Source: Streptomyces sp. CB02959 (GTDB lineage: Bacteria; Actinomycetota; Actinomycetes; Streptomycetales; Streptomycetaceae). From it: a stretch of DNA of 64,000 nt. Position 1 is the first letter of the stretch. Each line of letters begins with the position of its first letter. Where the stretch lies: assembly GCF_002803155.1 (NCBI RefSeq), contig NZ_NNBP01000013.1, positions 32,493 to 96,492 on the forward strand. The letters are read 5' to 3'. Made by a program: the position numbers and the translations under genes. Positions 17,724 to 26,352 of this stretch are shown here, in pieces. The notes beneath the pieces were generated by a model, which was not told the DNA's origin, made no database searches, and was given only the letters and a program-made list of their open reading frames with translations.

Positions 17724-18959
17724 TCACCGCACCGATTCGGCGGGCGGGCGCTCGCGTACCGCGCCGTAGGCGAGGAAGTACGCCGGAACCCGGCTCAGCC
17801 ACCGCGAGGTGGTGAGCCGCTCGGCCACCCACTGGGCCCGCCGCGGGTTCCCGAACGGCGCCTGGCCGGCCAATACCGGTGCGATGACCCGGGAGTGCGC
17901 GAGCCGCTGCAACCGCTGTGTCAGCGCCGCGGTCGGCCACCGGCGGCGCTGCACGGCACGGACGTCCGGCAGGCCGACCGCGCCGGCCCGCAGCGGCCCG
18001 ACCAGATGCCGCGCGGCCGCCACCGCGTCCTCCACCGCGAGATTGATGCCGATCCCGAAGACCGGCGACATCGCGTGCGCCGCGTCGCCGATGCACAGCA
18101 GTCCCGGGCGGTGCCAGCGCCGCAGCCGGTCCAGCCGCACGTCCAGCAGTTTGACCTCGTCCCAGGAGCCCAGCGCCCGCACCCGGTCGCCGAGCCAGGG
18201 GGCGGCCGAGGCGAAGTTCACCATGAACGCCTCCAGGCCGGCGGCGCGCCGCGCCTCGTCCGTGCCCTTGGGGATCAGCGCGGCGCACTGCCAGTAGTCC
18301 CCGCGGTCCATCAGGGCGGTGAGCAGCCGGTCGCCGACGCCGCCCACCAGACCGTGCGGATCGCCGTCGTACCGCGGCAGCCGGAACCACCAGGCGTCCA
18401 TGGGGCAGCTGAAGGCCCGCAGCCCGAGTTCGGGCAGGGACCGGGCGAGTGAACCCCGGCCGTCGCAGGCCACCGTGAGCGTCGCCCGCAGTTCGCCGGT
18501 CCGGCCGTCGGCCGTGCGGTACCGCACCCCCGTCACCCGGCCGCGCTCCTTGAGGAACGACGTCACCTCGGTGCTCATCCGCACGGAGAACGACGGCTCG
18601 CGCCCGGCCTCGTCCGCCAGCAGGTCGAGCAGGTCCCACTGCGGCACCATCGCGACGTAGTTGAACCGGCCGCCCAGCGCGGCGATGTTGCCCACGGTCA
18701 TCAGGGAGCCGTCCGGCCCGAGCGGCAGCTGAACGGTCGTCACCCGCCGCTGCGGCAGCCGGGCGAACCGTTCGCTCAGCCCCAACTCGTCCAGCAGCGC
18801 CAGCGTGGACGGGTGCACGGTGTCCCCCCTGAAGTCGCGCAGGAAATCCCCGTGCTTCTCCAGGACCGTCACCGCCACCCCGGCCCGCGCCAGCAGCAGC
18901 CCGAGCACCATTCCCGCCGGTCCGCCGCCCACCACACAACACGTCGTCCGCTCCACCAC
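17724..18959 (-). CDS. FAD-dependent monooxygenase (PHBH-like)
   Basis: A 411-residue group A flavoprotein. The FAD GxGxxG motif is CCVVGGGPAGMVLGLLLARA (about residues 7-26), the DG motif is in LTVACDGRGSLARSL, and the second FAD motif is LCIGDAAHAMSPVFGIGINL (about 275-294). This set defines p-hydroxybenzoate hydroxylase/UbiH-like monooxygenases, which hydroxylate aromatic or polyketide rings. GTG at 18959 is chosen: GGAAGGGAGCGG lies just upstream and the FAD motif begins a few residues later. No pathway genes flank it, so the substrate is open. Confidence 0.9.
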   Translation of the reverse strand: MVERTTCCVVGGGPAGMVLGLLLARAGVAVTVLEKHGDFLRDFRGDTVHPSTLALLDELGLSERFARLPQRRVTTVQLPLGPDGSLMTVGNIAALGGRFNYVAMVPQWDLLDLLADEAGREPSFSVRMSTEVTSFLKERGRVTGVRYRTADGRTGELRATLTVACDGRGSLARSLPELGLRAFSCPMDAWWFRLPRYDGDPHGLVGGVGDRLLTALMDRGDYWQCAALIPKGTDEARRAAGLEAFMVNFASAAPWLGDRVRALGSWDEVKLLDVRLDRLRRWHRPGLLCIGDAAHAMSPVFGIGINLAVEDAVAAARHLVGPLRAGAVGLPDVRAVQRRRWPTAALTQRLQRLAHSRVIAPVLAGQAPFGNPRRAQWVAERLTTSRWLSRVPAYFLAYGAVRERPPAESVR

Positions 18960-19036
18960 AACCGCTCCCTTCCAAGGCGACCCGGGCCCGGCGCTCGCGC
19001 AGCCACCGGCACAGATACCCCGGATCGCACCGGAAG

Positions 19037-20302
19037 TCAGCCGTGGCGTCCGCCGTCCGTCGAGCGCCGCACGTCGCACAGGGCGTGGTCGATCAGCTCC
19101 GTCGTGGCCCTGATCTGGCGGATGGCGGTGTCCGGGTCGCCGGGGCGGCTGTGCAGGGAGACGGTGACGGCGGTCCGGCCGTCGGGGGTGGCGGCGGGCC
19201 AGAGCAGGTAGCCGTAGCCGTCGCCGCTGTGCCCCCAGTACCCGCCGCCGCAGGTCAGCGGGAACCAGGACAGGCCCAGCCCGTAGCGGCGGCCGGGCGG
19301 GGTGGCCGGGTCGCCGGGCACCGCCACCGTGCGGCGCATCTCGGCCAGCTGCGCGGGGGCCAGCAGCCGGCCCTGGACGAGCGCCGCGAAGAACGTGTTG
19401 GTGTCCGCCGTCGTGCTGATCAGCGCACCGTCGGCGTTCCCGTCGAAGGGGAGGTAGGCGAGGGTGGTGTCGATCATCGGGGCGCCGGGGGCGAACTGCT
19501 GGTAGTTGACGGCGTGCGGGCGGGGGAGGTACGGGTCGTCGCCCGGCGCGAAGGTGTGCGTGAGGCGGAGCGGGCGCAGGATCCGCGCCCGCACCTCGTG
19601 CTCCCAGGAGCGGCCGGTGACCGCCTCGATCACCATCCCGGCCAGGATGTAGTTGGTGTTGGAGTACTTCCAGCGGGCCCCGGGCTCGAAGGTCGGCGGG
19701 TGGCGCAGCGCGAACGCGACGCGCTGCGCGGAGGTGTACGTCGTCCAACGGCTGCTGCGGTACTCGGTGGCGCTGGGGTGCGGGGCGACCTCGCCGATGT
19801 AGTCCGGCAGGCCGCTGGTGTGCTGCAGCAGCTGACGCACCGTGATCCGGCGCCCGTCGTTGCCGTGGCCGCGCACCACGCCGGGCAGCCACCTGTCCAC
19901 CGTGTCGTCGAGCGACAGCCGTCCCTCGCCCACGAGTTGGAGCACCACGGTCGCCACGTACGTCTTGGTGTTGCTGCCGATCCGGACGTATCCGCCCGGG
20001 GGGACGGGCCGTCCGGTGGACAGGTCTCCGGTACCGCTGCGGACGGTGCGCGTCTCGTGGCCGGTCGTCAGCCGGACGGAGACGCCGGTGACGCCGGTGT
20101 CGCGGAGCGCGTCGGCGTCCTGCTGGAGCCGGGACGGGGAGGCGGTGCGCTCCGGGGCGTCGGCCCGCGCGTCGGGGGTGAGCCCGCCGAGGAGTGCGGT
20201 GGCGGTGAGGAGCGCGGCGGCCGCCCGGCCGGAGAGGCGCCGTACGGCCGCCCGTGGGGCACACCAGGACCTGGATTCGCGGACGTTCACGATCATCGGC
20301 AT
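19037..20302 (-). CDS. secreted serine hydrolase, beta-lactamase/D,D-peptidase family
   Basis: A 421-residue exported hydrolase of the class C beta-lactamase / Streptomyces R61 D,D-carboxypeptidase clan. After an Ala-rich signal sequence (to about residue 48, ending ARADA) come the catalytic SxxK (Ser110-Asn-Thr-Lys113), the YxN motif (Tyr213-Ser-Asn215) and a late GHSGDGYGY in the KTG/HxG position. All active-site parts are present. It could be a D,D-peptidase acting on cell wall or an esterase. It is divergent from a small secreted protein, with a perfect 17-bp palindrome between them. Confidence 0.9.
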   Translation of the reverse strand: MPMIVNVRESRSWCAPRAAVRRLSGRAAAALLTATALLGGLTPDARADAPERTASPSRLQQDADALRDTGVTGVSVRLTTGHETRTVRSGTGDLSTGRPVPPGGYVRIGSNTKTYVATVVLQLVGEGRLSLDDTVDRWLPGVVRGHGNDGRRITVRQLLQHTSGLPDYIGEVAPHPSATEYRSSRWTTYTSAQRVAFALRHPPTFEPGARWKYSNTNYILAGMVIEAVTGRSWEHEVRARILRPLRLTHTFAPGDDPYLPRPHAVNYQQFAPGAPMIDTTLAYLPFDGNADGALISTTADTNTFFAALVQGRLLAPAQLAEMRRTVAVPGDPATPPGRRYGLGLSWFPLTCGGGYWGHSGDGYGYLLWPAATPDGRTAVTVSLHSRPGDPDTAIRQIRATTELIDHALCDVRRSTDGGRHG

Positions 20303-20368
20303 GCGGCCACCGTAGGGACGATCGGGGCTGGTGGGACATGCTGCTGGCCGGAGTGGTGGGGGTGGGGT

Positions 20369-20385
20369 TGTCCCCCTGGGGGACA
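20369..20385. promoter_or_regulatory. perfect 17-bp palindrome in divergent promoter region
   Basis: TGTCCCCC and GGGGGACA are perfect 8-bp arms around a single T. It lies 67 bp upstream of the serine hydrolase start and 103 bp upstream of the secreted protein start. It could bind a dimeric regulator or form an RNA hairpin; no adjacent regulator gene is available to assign it. Confidence 0.55.
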
Positions 20386-20487
20386 GCGCGCACGGTATTC
20401 GGCGCTACCGCCGGGAACGTAACCCGTCATATCCGCCTCTTGTGTGGTGGGTCGTCACAACGGCCCTTTGAACAAGGGGAGGAAACA

Positions 20488-20946
20488 ATGTCCGAGCAAG
20501 TGAAGAAGAACGGGCGCGCGGCGCGGGGGATTTTCGGGCGTCGGAGCGTCGGCCGCTTCGCCGCGGTGGGTGCCATGGGCGCGGCCGTGGCCGCAATGGC
20601 CGTCACCCCGGCGTTCGCCAAGGGCAGCGCCACCCTCAGCGCGTCGCCGGGCACCGTCAAGGTCGGCCAGGCCGTGCACCTCACGGGGCACGGTGACAGC
20701 GACGCCCTCCGGTACGGCGAGTTCTGCGCTCAGCAGCGGGTCGGCACGCACGGCGCCTGGCACACCGTCAAGTGCGGCAAGGTCGTGTCGATGGACGGCG
20801 GCGAGGCCAAGGTCGACGTGAAGGTGAAGGCCGCGCACCGCGGTGTCCTGCAGTTCCGCGGGGTGCTCTTCGGCGTCGACGGCCCGCACGGCGGTCACCC
20901 CCGTGCGGACTTCGACACCAGCGTGCGGACCGTCCACGTGCGCTGA
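20488..20946 (+). CDS. small secreted protein, Ig/neocarzinostatin-like
   Basis: A 152-residue exported protein. The N-terminus carries GRRSVGRF and an Ala-rich core ending TPAFA, then a mature part beginning KGSATLSASPGTVKVGQAVH, which reads like a bacterial Ig-like beta-sandwich. Two cysteines (GEFCAQQ and VKCGKV) could form a disulfide. No enzymatic motif is visible; a binding or envelope role is likely. The ribosome site GGGGAGGAAAC is strong. A 14-bp stem terminator follows. Confidence 0.75.
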   Translation: MSEQVKKNGRAARGIFGRRSVGRFAAVGAMGAAVAAMAVTPAFAKGSATLSASPGTVKVGQAVHLTGHGDSDALRYGEFCAQQRVGTHGAWHTVKCGKVVSMDGGEAKVDVKVKAAHRGVLQFRGVLFGVDGPHGGHPRADFDTSVRTVHVR

Positions 20947-21027
20947 CCCGGCCGTGGCCGGTGCCACCCGGCGGCCGTCGGCTGCCGGGTGGGCACGGTG
21001 AAGGCAGGCGGACCAGGTCCGCCGAAA

Positions 21028-21059
21028 CGGTCGCCGCTCCCGGGTGGGAGCGGCGACCG
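21028..21059. terminator. bidirectional terminator hairpin
   Basis: CGGTCGCCGCTCCC (21028-21041) and GGGAGCGGCGACCG (21046-21059) form a perfect 14-bp stem with a GGGT loop, between convergent genes ending at 20946 and 21067. Confidence 0.88.
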
Positions 21060-21066
21060 CCTGCTG

Positions 21067-23226
21067 TCAGCCGCGGCCGTCGGACGGCTGCGGAAGGTCG
21101 CCGTCCCAGGGTGTGAGCACCCGGTTCGGGCGGATCGGCAGATGCCGGTGGCGGACGCCGGTGGCGTGCCAGACCGCGTTGGCGACGGCCGCCGCGGCGC
21201 CCACGATGCCGACCTCGCCGATGCCCTTGATGCCCACCGGGTCGTCCTCGTCCGGGTCGTCCACCCAGTCCGCCTCGATGAGCGGCACGTCGGCGTTGGC
21301 GGCGACGTGGTAGCCGGCGAGGTCGGGGGCGACGTGGGCGCCGCTGGCCACGTCCCGGACCGCCTCCTCGTGCAGGGCCATCGAGAGCCCCCAGACCATG
21401 CCGCCGACGAACTGGCTGCGCGCGGTCAGCGGATTGACGATCCGGCCGGCGGCGAAGACGCCCAGCATCCGCCGGACCCGCACCTCGCCGGACAGGGGGT
21501 CCACCGCGACCTCGGCGAACTGCGCGCCGAAGGCGTGCCGTTCACGGGGCGGCAGGGCGCCGATGGCCTCCGTGGTGTCCGACCGTGCGGTGATGCCCTC
21601 CGGGGGAACGTCGCCGCCGAGCGCGAGTTGCTCGCGCAGCGCGCGGGCCGCGAGGTCGACCGCCCAGGACCAGGAGCGGGTGCCCGCCGAGCCGCCGGCG
21701 AGCATCGCCGGGCCGAAGTCGCTGTCGCCGATCCGGACCGTCACCCGGTCCGGCGTCACCTCCAGCGTGTCCGCGGCGACCAGGGTCAGCGCGGTCCGCG
21801 CCCCGGTCCCGATGTCCGCGGCGGTGATCCGCACGGTGAAGGTGCCGTCCGCCTCGGCCGTCACCGCCGCCGTGGACGGACCGGCCAGGGTGGGGAACGA
21901 GGCGGCCGCGGTGCCGGTCCCGAGCAGCCAGCGCCCGTCGCGGCGCACCCCGGGACGCGGATCGCGGTCGGCCCAGCCGAACCTGCCGGCGCCCTCCTCG
22001 AAGCAGGCGAGGAGCTTGCGGCTGCTGTAGGGCAGCCCGGAAACGGGGCCCACCGTCGGCTCGTTGCGGGCGCGCAGGGCGATCGGGTCGATGCCGCACT
22101 TCTCGGCGAGCTCGTCGAGCGCGCACTCCAGCGCGAACGAGCCCGGCGCCTCGCCCGGCGCGCGCATGAAGGTGGGGGTCGGCACGTCGAGCCGGACCAC
22201 GCGGTTGACGGTGTGGTGGGCGTCGGCGTCGTACATCGCCCGCGCCACGTCGGCGCTCCGCTCGACGAACTCGTGCACCGTCGAGGTCTGGTTCAGCCCC
22301 TGGTGGTCCAGGGCCCGCAGTCGGCCGTCCTGGTCGGCGCCGAGCCGGACCCGCTGTGCGGTGGGGCTGCGGTAGCCGATCAGCGAAAACATCTGACGTC
22401 GCGTCAGGACGACCCGGACCGGGCGGTGCAGGATCGTCGCCGCCATGGCCGCCGCCACCTGGTGGGCGCGGGTGCCCTTGGCGCCGAAGCCGCCGCCGAC
22501 GTGCTCGGAACGCACCCGGACCGCGGACGCGTCCAGCGAGAACAGCCGCGCGAGTTCCTGGGCGACGAAGATGCTGCTCTGATTGGAGTCGACGACTTCG
22601 AGCCGGCCGCTGTCCCAGTAGGCGGTCGCGGCGTGCGGCTCCATCGGGTGGTGGTGCTCTTCCGGAGTGGTGTACTCCGCGTCCACCACGACCGCGGACG
22701 CGGCGAGTTCGGCCGCCAGGTCGCCCTTCTCCTGCTCCGCGGCGGCCCGCGGTGTGCTCTCCGGGAGGTACGTGCTCGGGTGCCCGGTGGCGAACACCAC
22801 GTCGTGCGGTTCCGCGTCGTACTCGACCACCAGTGACTCGGCGGCCTCCCGTGCCTGCTCGGAGGTCTCGGCGACGACCAGCGCCACCGGCCAGCCGGCG
22901 TAGGGCACCCGGTCGTGCTGGAAGATCTGGAGCGCCGGGTCGGGCGGCCCCATCGGGCCGACGTAGTCCGACTCCAGGGGTTGGGCGTTCCCGTGGTGGA
23001 GCACGGTCAGCACGCCGGGCATGGCCAGGACGGGCGCGGTGTCGATCGAGCGGATCCGGCCGCGGGTGACGGTGGACACCACCAGCCAGCCGTGGGCGAG
23101 TCCGGCGAAGGGGATCTCGGCGGCGTAGCGGGCCGCGCCGGTGACCTTGTCCCGGCCCTCGATGCGGGTGTGCGCGGTGCCGACGGCTCCGCTCACCGGG
23201 ATGGTGCCGGTCGTCGTGGTGGTCAT
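21067..23226 (-). CDS. molybdenum-binding subunit, PaoC/YagR-type aldehyde oxidoreductase
   Basis: A 719-residue catalytic subunit of the xanthine oxidase family. It contains SEHVGGGFGAKGTRAHQ in the molybdopterin-binding region, FMRAPGEAPGSFALE, DIGTGARTALTLVAADTLEV, and the C-terminal KGIGEVGIVGAAAAVANAV with the catalytic glutamate. Length matches the short PaoC/YagR type rather than eukaryotic xanthine dehydrogenase. It is third in a three-gene operon; its start overlaps the end of the FAD subunit by four bases (ATGA), so the subunits are coupled. The expected reaction is hydroxylation of aldehydes or N-heterocycles, with molybdenum cytosine or guanine dinucleotide cofactor. No maturation (XdhC-like) gene is adjacent. 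Confidence 0.93.
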   Translation of the reverse strand: MTTTTTGTIPVSGAVGTAHTRIEGRDKVTGAARYAAEIPFAGLAHGWLVVSTVTRGRIRSIDTAPVLAMPGVLTVLHHGNAQPLESDYVGPMGPPDPALQIFQHDRVPYAGWPVALVVAETSEQAREAAESLVVEYDAEPHDVVFATGHPSTYLPESTPRAAAEQEKGDLAAELAASAVVVDAEYTTPEEHHHPMEPHAATAYWDSGRLEVVDSNQSSIFVAQELARLFSLDASAVRVRSEHVGGGFGAKGTRAHQVAAAMAATILHRPVRVVLTRRQMFSLIGYRSPTAQRVRLGADQDGRLRALDHQGLNQTSTVHEFVERSADVARAMYDADAHHTVNRVVRLDVPTPTFMRAPGEAPGSFALECALDELAEKCGIDPIALRARNEPTVGPVSGLPYSSRKLLACFEEGAGRFGWADRDPRPGVRRDGRWLLGTGTAAASFPTLAGPSTAAVTAEADGTFTVRITAADIGTGARTALTLVAADTLEVTPDRVTVRIGDSDFGPAMLAGGSAGTRSWSWAVDLAARALREQLALGGDVPPEGITARSDTTEAIGALPPRERHAFGAQFAEVAVDPLSGEVRVRRMLGVFAAGRIVNPLTARSQFVGGMVWGLSMALHEEAVRDVASGAHVAPDLAGYHVAANADVPLIEADWVDDPDEDDPVGIKGIGEVGIVGAAAAVANAVWHATGVRHRHLPIRPNRVLTPWDGDLPQPSDGRG

Positions 23227-24233
23227 CGGGTGGTCTCCTCGGTCCGCCGGGTCTCCTCGGCCAGCTCGGTCAGCACGGCGACGACGAGATTCCGGATCAG
23301 CGTCACCTTGTAGGCGTTGCCGGGCAGCGGCTCGGCGGCGGCCAGTTCGGCGTCCGCGGCGGCGGCGAACGCCTCGGCGGTGGCCGGCCCGTCGATCAGC
23401 GCGCGCTCGGCCGTGTGCGCACGCCACGGTCGGGACGCGACCGCCCCGAACGCCAGCCGGACGTCGCGGACCGTGCCGTCCCGGACGTCGAGGGCGGCGG
23501 CCACCGACCCGATGGCGAAGGCGTACGACGCCCGCTCGCGCACCTTGCGGTAGTGGGACGCGGCGGCGACCGGCGCGGGCGGCAGAGTGATGCCGGTGAT
23601 CAGCGCGCCGGCCGGCAGTGCGGTCTCCCGGTGCGGGGTGTCGCCGACCGGCAGGTAGCACTCCGCGAGCGGCACCGCACCCGGCCCGTCCTCGGTGGCG
23701 TAGTGGACGACCGCGTCGAAGGCGGCAAGCGCGACGCCCATGTCCGAGGGGTGGACGGCCACACAGTGCGGGGAGGCGCCCAGGATCGCGTGGTTGTGGT
23801 GCTCGCCCTCGACGGCCGGGCAACCGCTGCCGGGGAGCCGCTTGTTGCAGGGCCGGGCCAGGTCGGTGAAGTACGCGCAGCGCGTCCGCTGGAGGAGGTT
23901 GCCGCCCACCGTGGCCATGTTGCGCAGCTGTCCGGAGGCGCCGGCCAGCACCGCCTGCGTCAACGCCGGGTAGCGGCGCCGCACTTCGGGGTGGGCGGCC
24001 AGGTCGCTGTTGGTGACCGTCGCCCCGATCCGCAGTCCGCCGTCGTCGGCGACCTCGATCCGGTCGAGCGGCAGCTCCCGCACGTCGACCAGCAGCGCGG
24101 GCCGCTCCACGCCGCTCTTCATCAGGTCGACGAGGTTCGTGCCGCCGCCGAGGTAGCGCGCCTCGGGCTCGGCGCCGAGCAGCGCCAGCGCGCCCGGTAT
24201 GTCGGACGCCCGCCGGTAGTCGAATTCCCTCAT
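23223..24233 (-). CDS. FAD-binding subunit with extra [4Fe-4S] motif, PaoB/YagS-type
   Basis: A 336-residue CO-dehydrogenase-type flavoprotein. The FAD-binding segments are ARYLGGGTNLVDLMKSG (about 26-42) and ATVGGNLLQRTRC. Immediately after comes CAYFTDLARPCNKRLPGSGC, the cysteine-rich insertion that in E. coli PaoB binds an additional 4Fe-4S cluster. That insertion is absent from ordinary xanthine dehydrogenase FAD subunits, so this is the PaoABC class. It overlaps both neighbours by four bases. Confidence 0.93.
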   Translation of the reverse strand: MREFDYRRASDIPGALALLGAEPEARYLGGGTNLVDLMKSGVERPALLVDVRELPLDRIEVADDGGLRIGATVTNSDLAAHPEVRRRYPALTQAVLAGASGQLRNMATVGGNLLQRTRCAYFTDLARPCNKRLPGSGCPAVEGEHHNHAILGASPHCVAVHPSDMGVALAAFDAVVHYATEDGPGAVPLAECYLPVGDTPHRETALPAGALITGITLPPAPVAAASHYRKVRERASYAFAIGSVAAALDVRDGTVRDVRLAFGAVASRPWRAHTAERALIDGPATAEAFAAAADAELAAAEPLPGNAYKVTLIRNLVVAVLTELAEETRRTEETTR

Positions 24234-24808
24234 GCCGCACCCACCACGTTCGTCTCGTCCGTCGGACCGGCGACCTGTGCCGAGTCCTCCGCTGCCCGCG
24301 CGACCGCCTGCACGATCGACACGTAGGCGCCGCAGCGGCAGAGGTTGCCGCTCATCCGCTCCCGGATCTCGTCGGCGGTCAGCGGCGGAACGCCCGCTTC
24401 CGGCCGGACGTCGGCGGTGACCGCGCTGGGCCAGCCCGCGGCGTGCTCCTCTATCGCGGCGATGGCCGAACAGATCTGCCCGGGCGTGCAGTAGCCGCAC
24501 TGGTAGCCGTCCAGGTCCAGGAACGCCTGCTGCACCGGGTGCAGCCGGTCCCCGTCCGCGACGCCCTCGATGGTGGTGATCTCCCGCCCCTCGGCGGCCA
24601 CCGCCAGCTGGAGGCAGGACACCGCCCGGCGTCCGTCGAGCAGTACCGTGCAGGCACCGCACTGCCCCTGGTCGCAGCCCTTCTTGGTGCCGGTCAGACC
24701 GAGCCGCTCGCGCAGCGCGTCGAGCAGGGTGGTGCGGTTGTCGACGGGCAGCGTGTGCTTCTCGCCGTTGATCGTCAAGGTGATGGCACCGGCCGTCGAT
24801 GGGGCCAT
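24230..24808 (-). CDS. [2Fe-2S] subunit, PaoA/YagT-type
   Basis: A 192-residue iron-sulfur subunit. The plant-type cluster ligands are in KKGCDQGQCGACTV (Cys45, Cys50, Cys53) plus AVSC65. The second cluster is in GYQCGYCTPGQ and GNLCRCGAY. Order and spacing are normal. E. coli PaoA carries a Tat leader; this protein has none, so the complex should stay in the cytoplasm. It is first in the operon, and the region upstream contains two palindromes shared with a divergent TetR gene. Confidence 0.94.
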   Translation of the reverse strand: MAPSTAGAITLTINGEKHTLPVDNRTTLLDALRERLGLTGTKKGCDQGQCGACTVLLDGRRAVSCLQLAVAAEGREITTIEGVADGDRLHPVQQAFLDLDGYQCGYCTPGQICSAIAAIEEHAAGWPSAVTADVRPEAGVPPLTADEIRERMSGNLCRCGAYVSIVQAVARAAEDSAQVAGPTDETNVVGAA

Positions 24809-25080
24809 GGGCTCAGCCTTCTTTCAGGTCTCGCGTGTCGAGGGGTGCGGTGGGCCCCGGTCGGGGCCGCCGGTCCCCGCGGGCGGTCGGCGGACCGGAC
24901 CGACCCCGCCGGGCGGTAACGGCCGGGCGGAGTCGGGTGGTCCTGGCGGAGGTGCGGTGCGTCGCGGCGTCGTGAGAGCGGTGCGGGAGGATGCGGTGGG
25001 CGGGACCCGGTTCGCGGTGGCCGTCGGGCTCCCCGACCGGCCTCATCCGCCGTTCGTCAGCCGCTATGGTGGTCCTCAAG

Positions 25081-25094
25081 CGGACAGCTGTCCG
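25081..25094. promoter_or_regulatory. TetR operator candidate 1
   Basis: CGGACAGCTGTCCG is a perfect 14-bp palindrome between the aldehyde oxidoreductase operon and its divergent TetR gene. A second site with the same GGACA...TGTCC arms is 32 bp to the right. Confidence 0.78.
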
Positions 25095-25112
25095 CTACGG
25101 TTGAAACTTAAT

Positions 25113-25124
25113 GGACAGGTGTCC
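25113..25124. promoter_or_regulatory. TetR operator candidate 2
   Basis: GGACAGGTGTCC repeats the GGACA/TGTCC arms of the site at 25081 with a GG centre. Centre-to-centre spacing is about 31 bp, close to three helical turns, so two dimers would lie on the same DNA face. Confidence 0.75.
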
Positions 25125-25203
25125 GGTTAGCAAGGCCAATTGTTCGCCACGCTTCACCCGCCGAACGAGCCCAACTCATCGGCGTATTCCGGGAGGAGGG
25201 CGC

Positions 25204-25782
25204 GTGCAGCACCCCGAGGGCGCGCCCCTGCGCTCGGACGCGCGACGCAATCGCGACCGCATTCTGGAGGTGGCCCTGGTCGAGCTGACACGCGCGGCCG
25301 ACGTCCCGCTGAGCGCGATCGCCCGGAAGGCCGGCGTCGGACAGGGCACCTTCTACCGCAACTTCCCCAACCGCGAGGCCCTCGTCCTGGAGGTCTACCG
25401 CCACGAGGTCCAACAGGTCTGCGACGCCGCGGCGCACCTCCTGGCCACCCGGCCGCCCGACCGGGCGCTGCGCGGATGGATGGACCGACTCGCCCAGTAC
25501 GCCATGGCCAAGGCCGGTCTGGCCGCCGCCCTGCGTAACGCCACCACCGCCCGCGGCACCTTCGCCGCCGTGGCCTGCGGCCCCCTCGCCGCCGCCGTCA
25601 CCCTCCTCCTGGCTGCGAACGAGGAGGCCGGCACCATCCGCCCCGGCGTCACCCCCGAGGACTTCCTCCTCGCCATCGCCGGCCTCTGGCAGCTCGACCC
25701 GCACGCCGACTGGCGCTCCCGCGCCGGCCGCCTCCTCGACCTGGTGATGGACGGGCTCCGCGCGGGGGCGCCGGGGCGGTGA
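25204..25782 (+). CDS. TetR-family regulator
   Basis: A 192-residue regulator from GTG at 25204, chosen for the strong GGGAGGAGGGCGC just before it. The helix-turn-helix is in ADVPLSAIARKAGVGQGTFY followed by RNFPNREALVLEVY. The C-terminal domain is of the TetR_C type common in Streptomyces regulators. Divergence from the aldehyde oxidoreductase operon and the two palindromes in the gap indicate repression of that operon and of itself, probably relieved by an aldehyde or aromatic ligand (inference). Confidence 0.9.
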   Translation: MQHPEGAPLRSDARRNRDRILEVALVELTRAADVPLSAIARKAGVGQGTFYRNFPNREALVLEVYRHEVQQVCDAAAHLLATRPPDRALRGWMDRLAQYAMAKAGLAAALRNATTARGTFAAVACGPLAAAVTLLLAANEEAGTIRPGVTPEDFLLAIAGLWQLDPHADWRSRAGRLLDLVMDGLRAGAPGR

Positions 25783-26014
25783 GGGGCGGAGTCGGGGCAC
25801 CGGCCGGCTCTCGATCCGTACGACCGAGGGTGGGGCACCCATCTCACCAACATTCCGCATTGTAGAATATGTATTTCGATAAATGATACTCTGGCGCACC
25901 CCTCGCGTCGTCGGAGGCCCTTCGCGCGCCCGGCCGCCAGTCGGCCCGCGAGGTGAAGTGACCCATTCAGCTCGCGGGAGTGGATCACCGCCCGCACGCC
26001 CCAGCGCCGGGTCG

Positions 26015-26116
26015 GCACCCCCCGAGGACGTCGCCGAGGCGGTCTACGCGGTGGCCCACGCCGCGTACACCACCGGCGAGGTGGTCCGGGTGGACGGCGG
26101 GCGGCACCTCGTGTGA
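26015..26116 (+). pseudogene. C-terminal remnant of a short-chain dehydrogenase
   Basis: The last 33 codons before TGA read PPEDVAEAVYAVAHAAYTTG then EVVRVDGGRHLV, the unmistakable end of an SDR-family reductase (the PEDVA helix and the TGEVVRVDGG strand). Upstream residues in the same frame are unrelated Arg/Pro-rich sequence, and no Rossmann motif or catalytic Tyr/Lys is found. The body of the gene has been deleted. Confidence 0.72.
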
Positions 26117-26252
26117 CCGCGCCCCGACCGCGCGGCCGGAAGGGCGGTGCGCGGAACGGGACGGGGGAGCGCGGCGGGCCCCGGCTCGGGATCGTCGCGC
26201 TCCGTGCCTCGCCGTTCCGGTCGGGCATGGCCGTTCGCGCGGTCGAAATGCG

Positions 26253-26322
26253 AAAGTGCCTTCCTGGCCTGGGCCGATGAACCTTCTTGAGGGGTTCCGC
26301 CGGTTCAGGTGGAGGGCACTTT
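26253..26322. repeat. 70-bp nested inverted repeat (hairpin element)
   Basis: AAAGTGCCTTCC (26253-26264) pairs with GGAGGGCACTTT (26311-26322) with one G-T wobble. Inside it TGAACC (26278-26283) pairs with GGTTCA (26302-26307). A T-run follows on the plus strand (26320-26324). It lies between a gene remnant and the 3' end of the TetR gene at 26353. It could be a terminator, a small structured RNA or the end of a lost mobile element. Confidence 0.6.
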
Positions 26323-26352
26323 TTGCGTGGCGGGCGGTGGTTCGCGTCCCCG

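Larger units (their letters stand above)
24809..25203. promoter_or_regulatory. divergent paoABC-like / TetR intergenic region
   Basis: This 395-bp region has no gene of its own. It contains both TetR-type palindromes (25081-25094 and 25113-25124) and, between them, a -35-like TTGAAA at 25101. GGGAGGAGGGCGC precedes the TetR start. Confidence 0.5.

Noticed and set aside
12615..20302. A biosynthetic gene cluster built from P450, acyltransferase and FAD monooxygenase genes
   Set aside because: These genes lie near each other but in different orientations with strong terminators, and there is no scaffold-building enzyme (PKS, NRPS, terpene cyclase or similar).
20961..20995. Second hairpin (CACCCGGC/GCCGGGTG) just after the small secreted protein gene
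   Set aside because: It is real but weaker and next to the perfect 14-bp stem at 21028; listing only the stronger terminator is safer.
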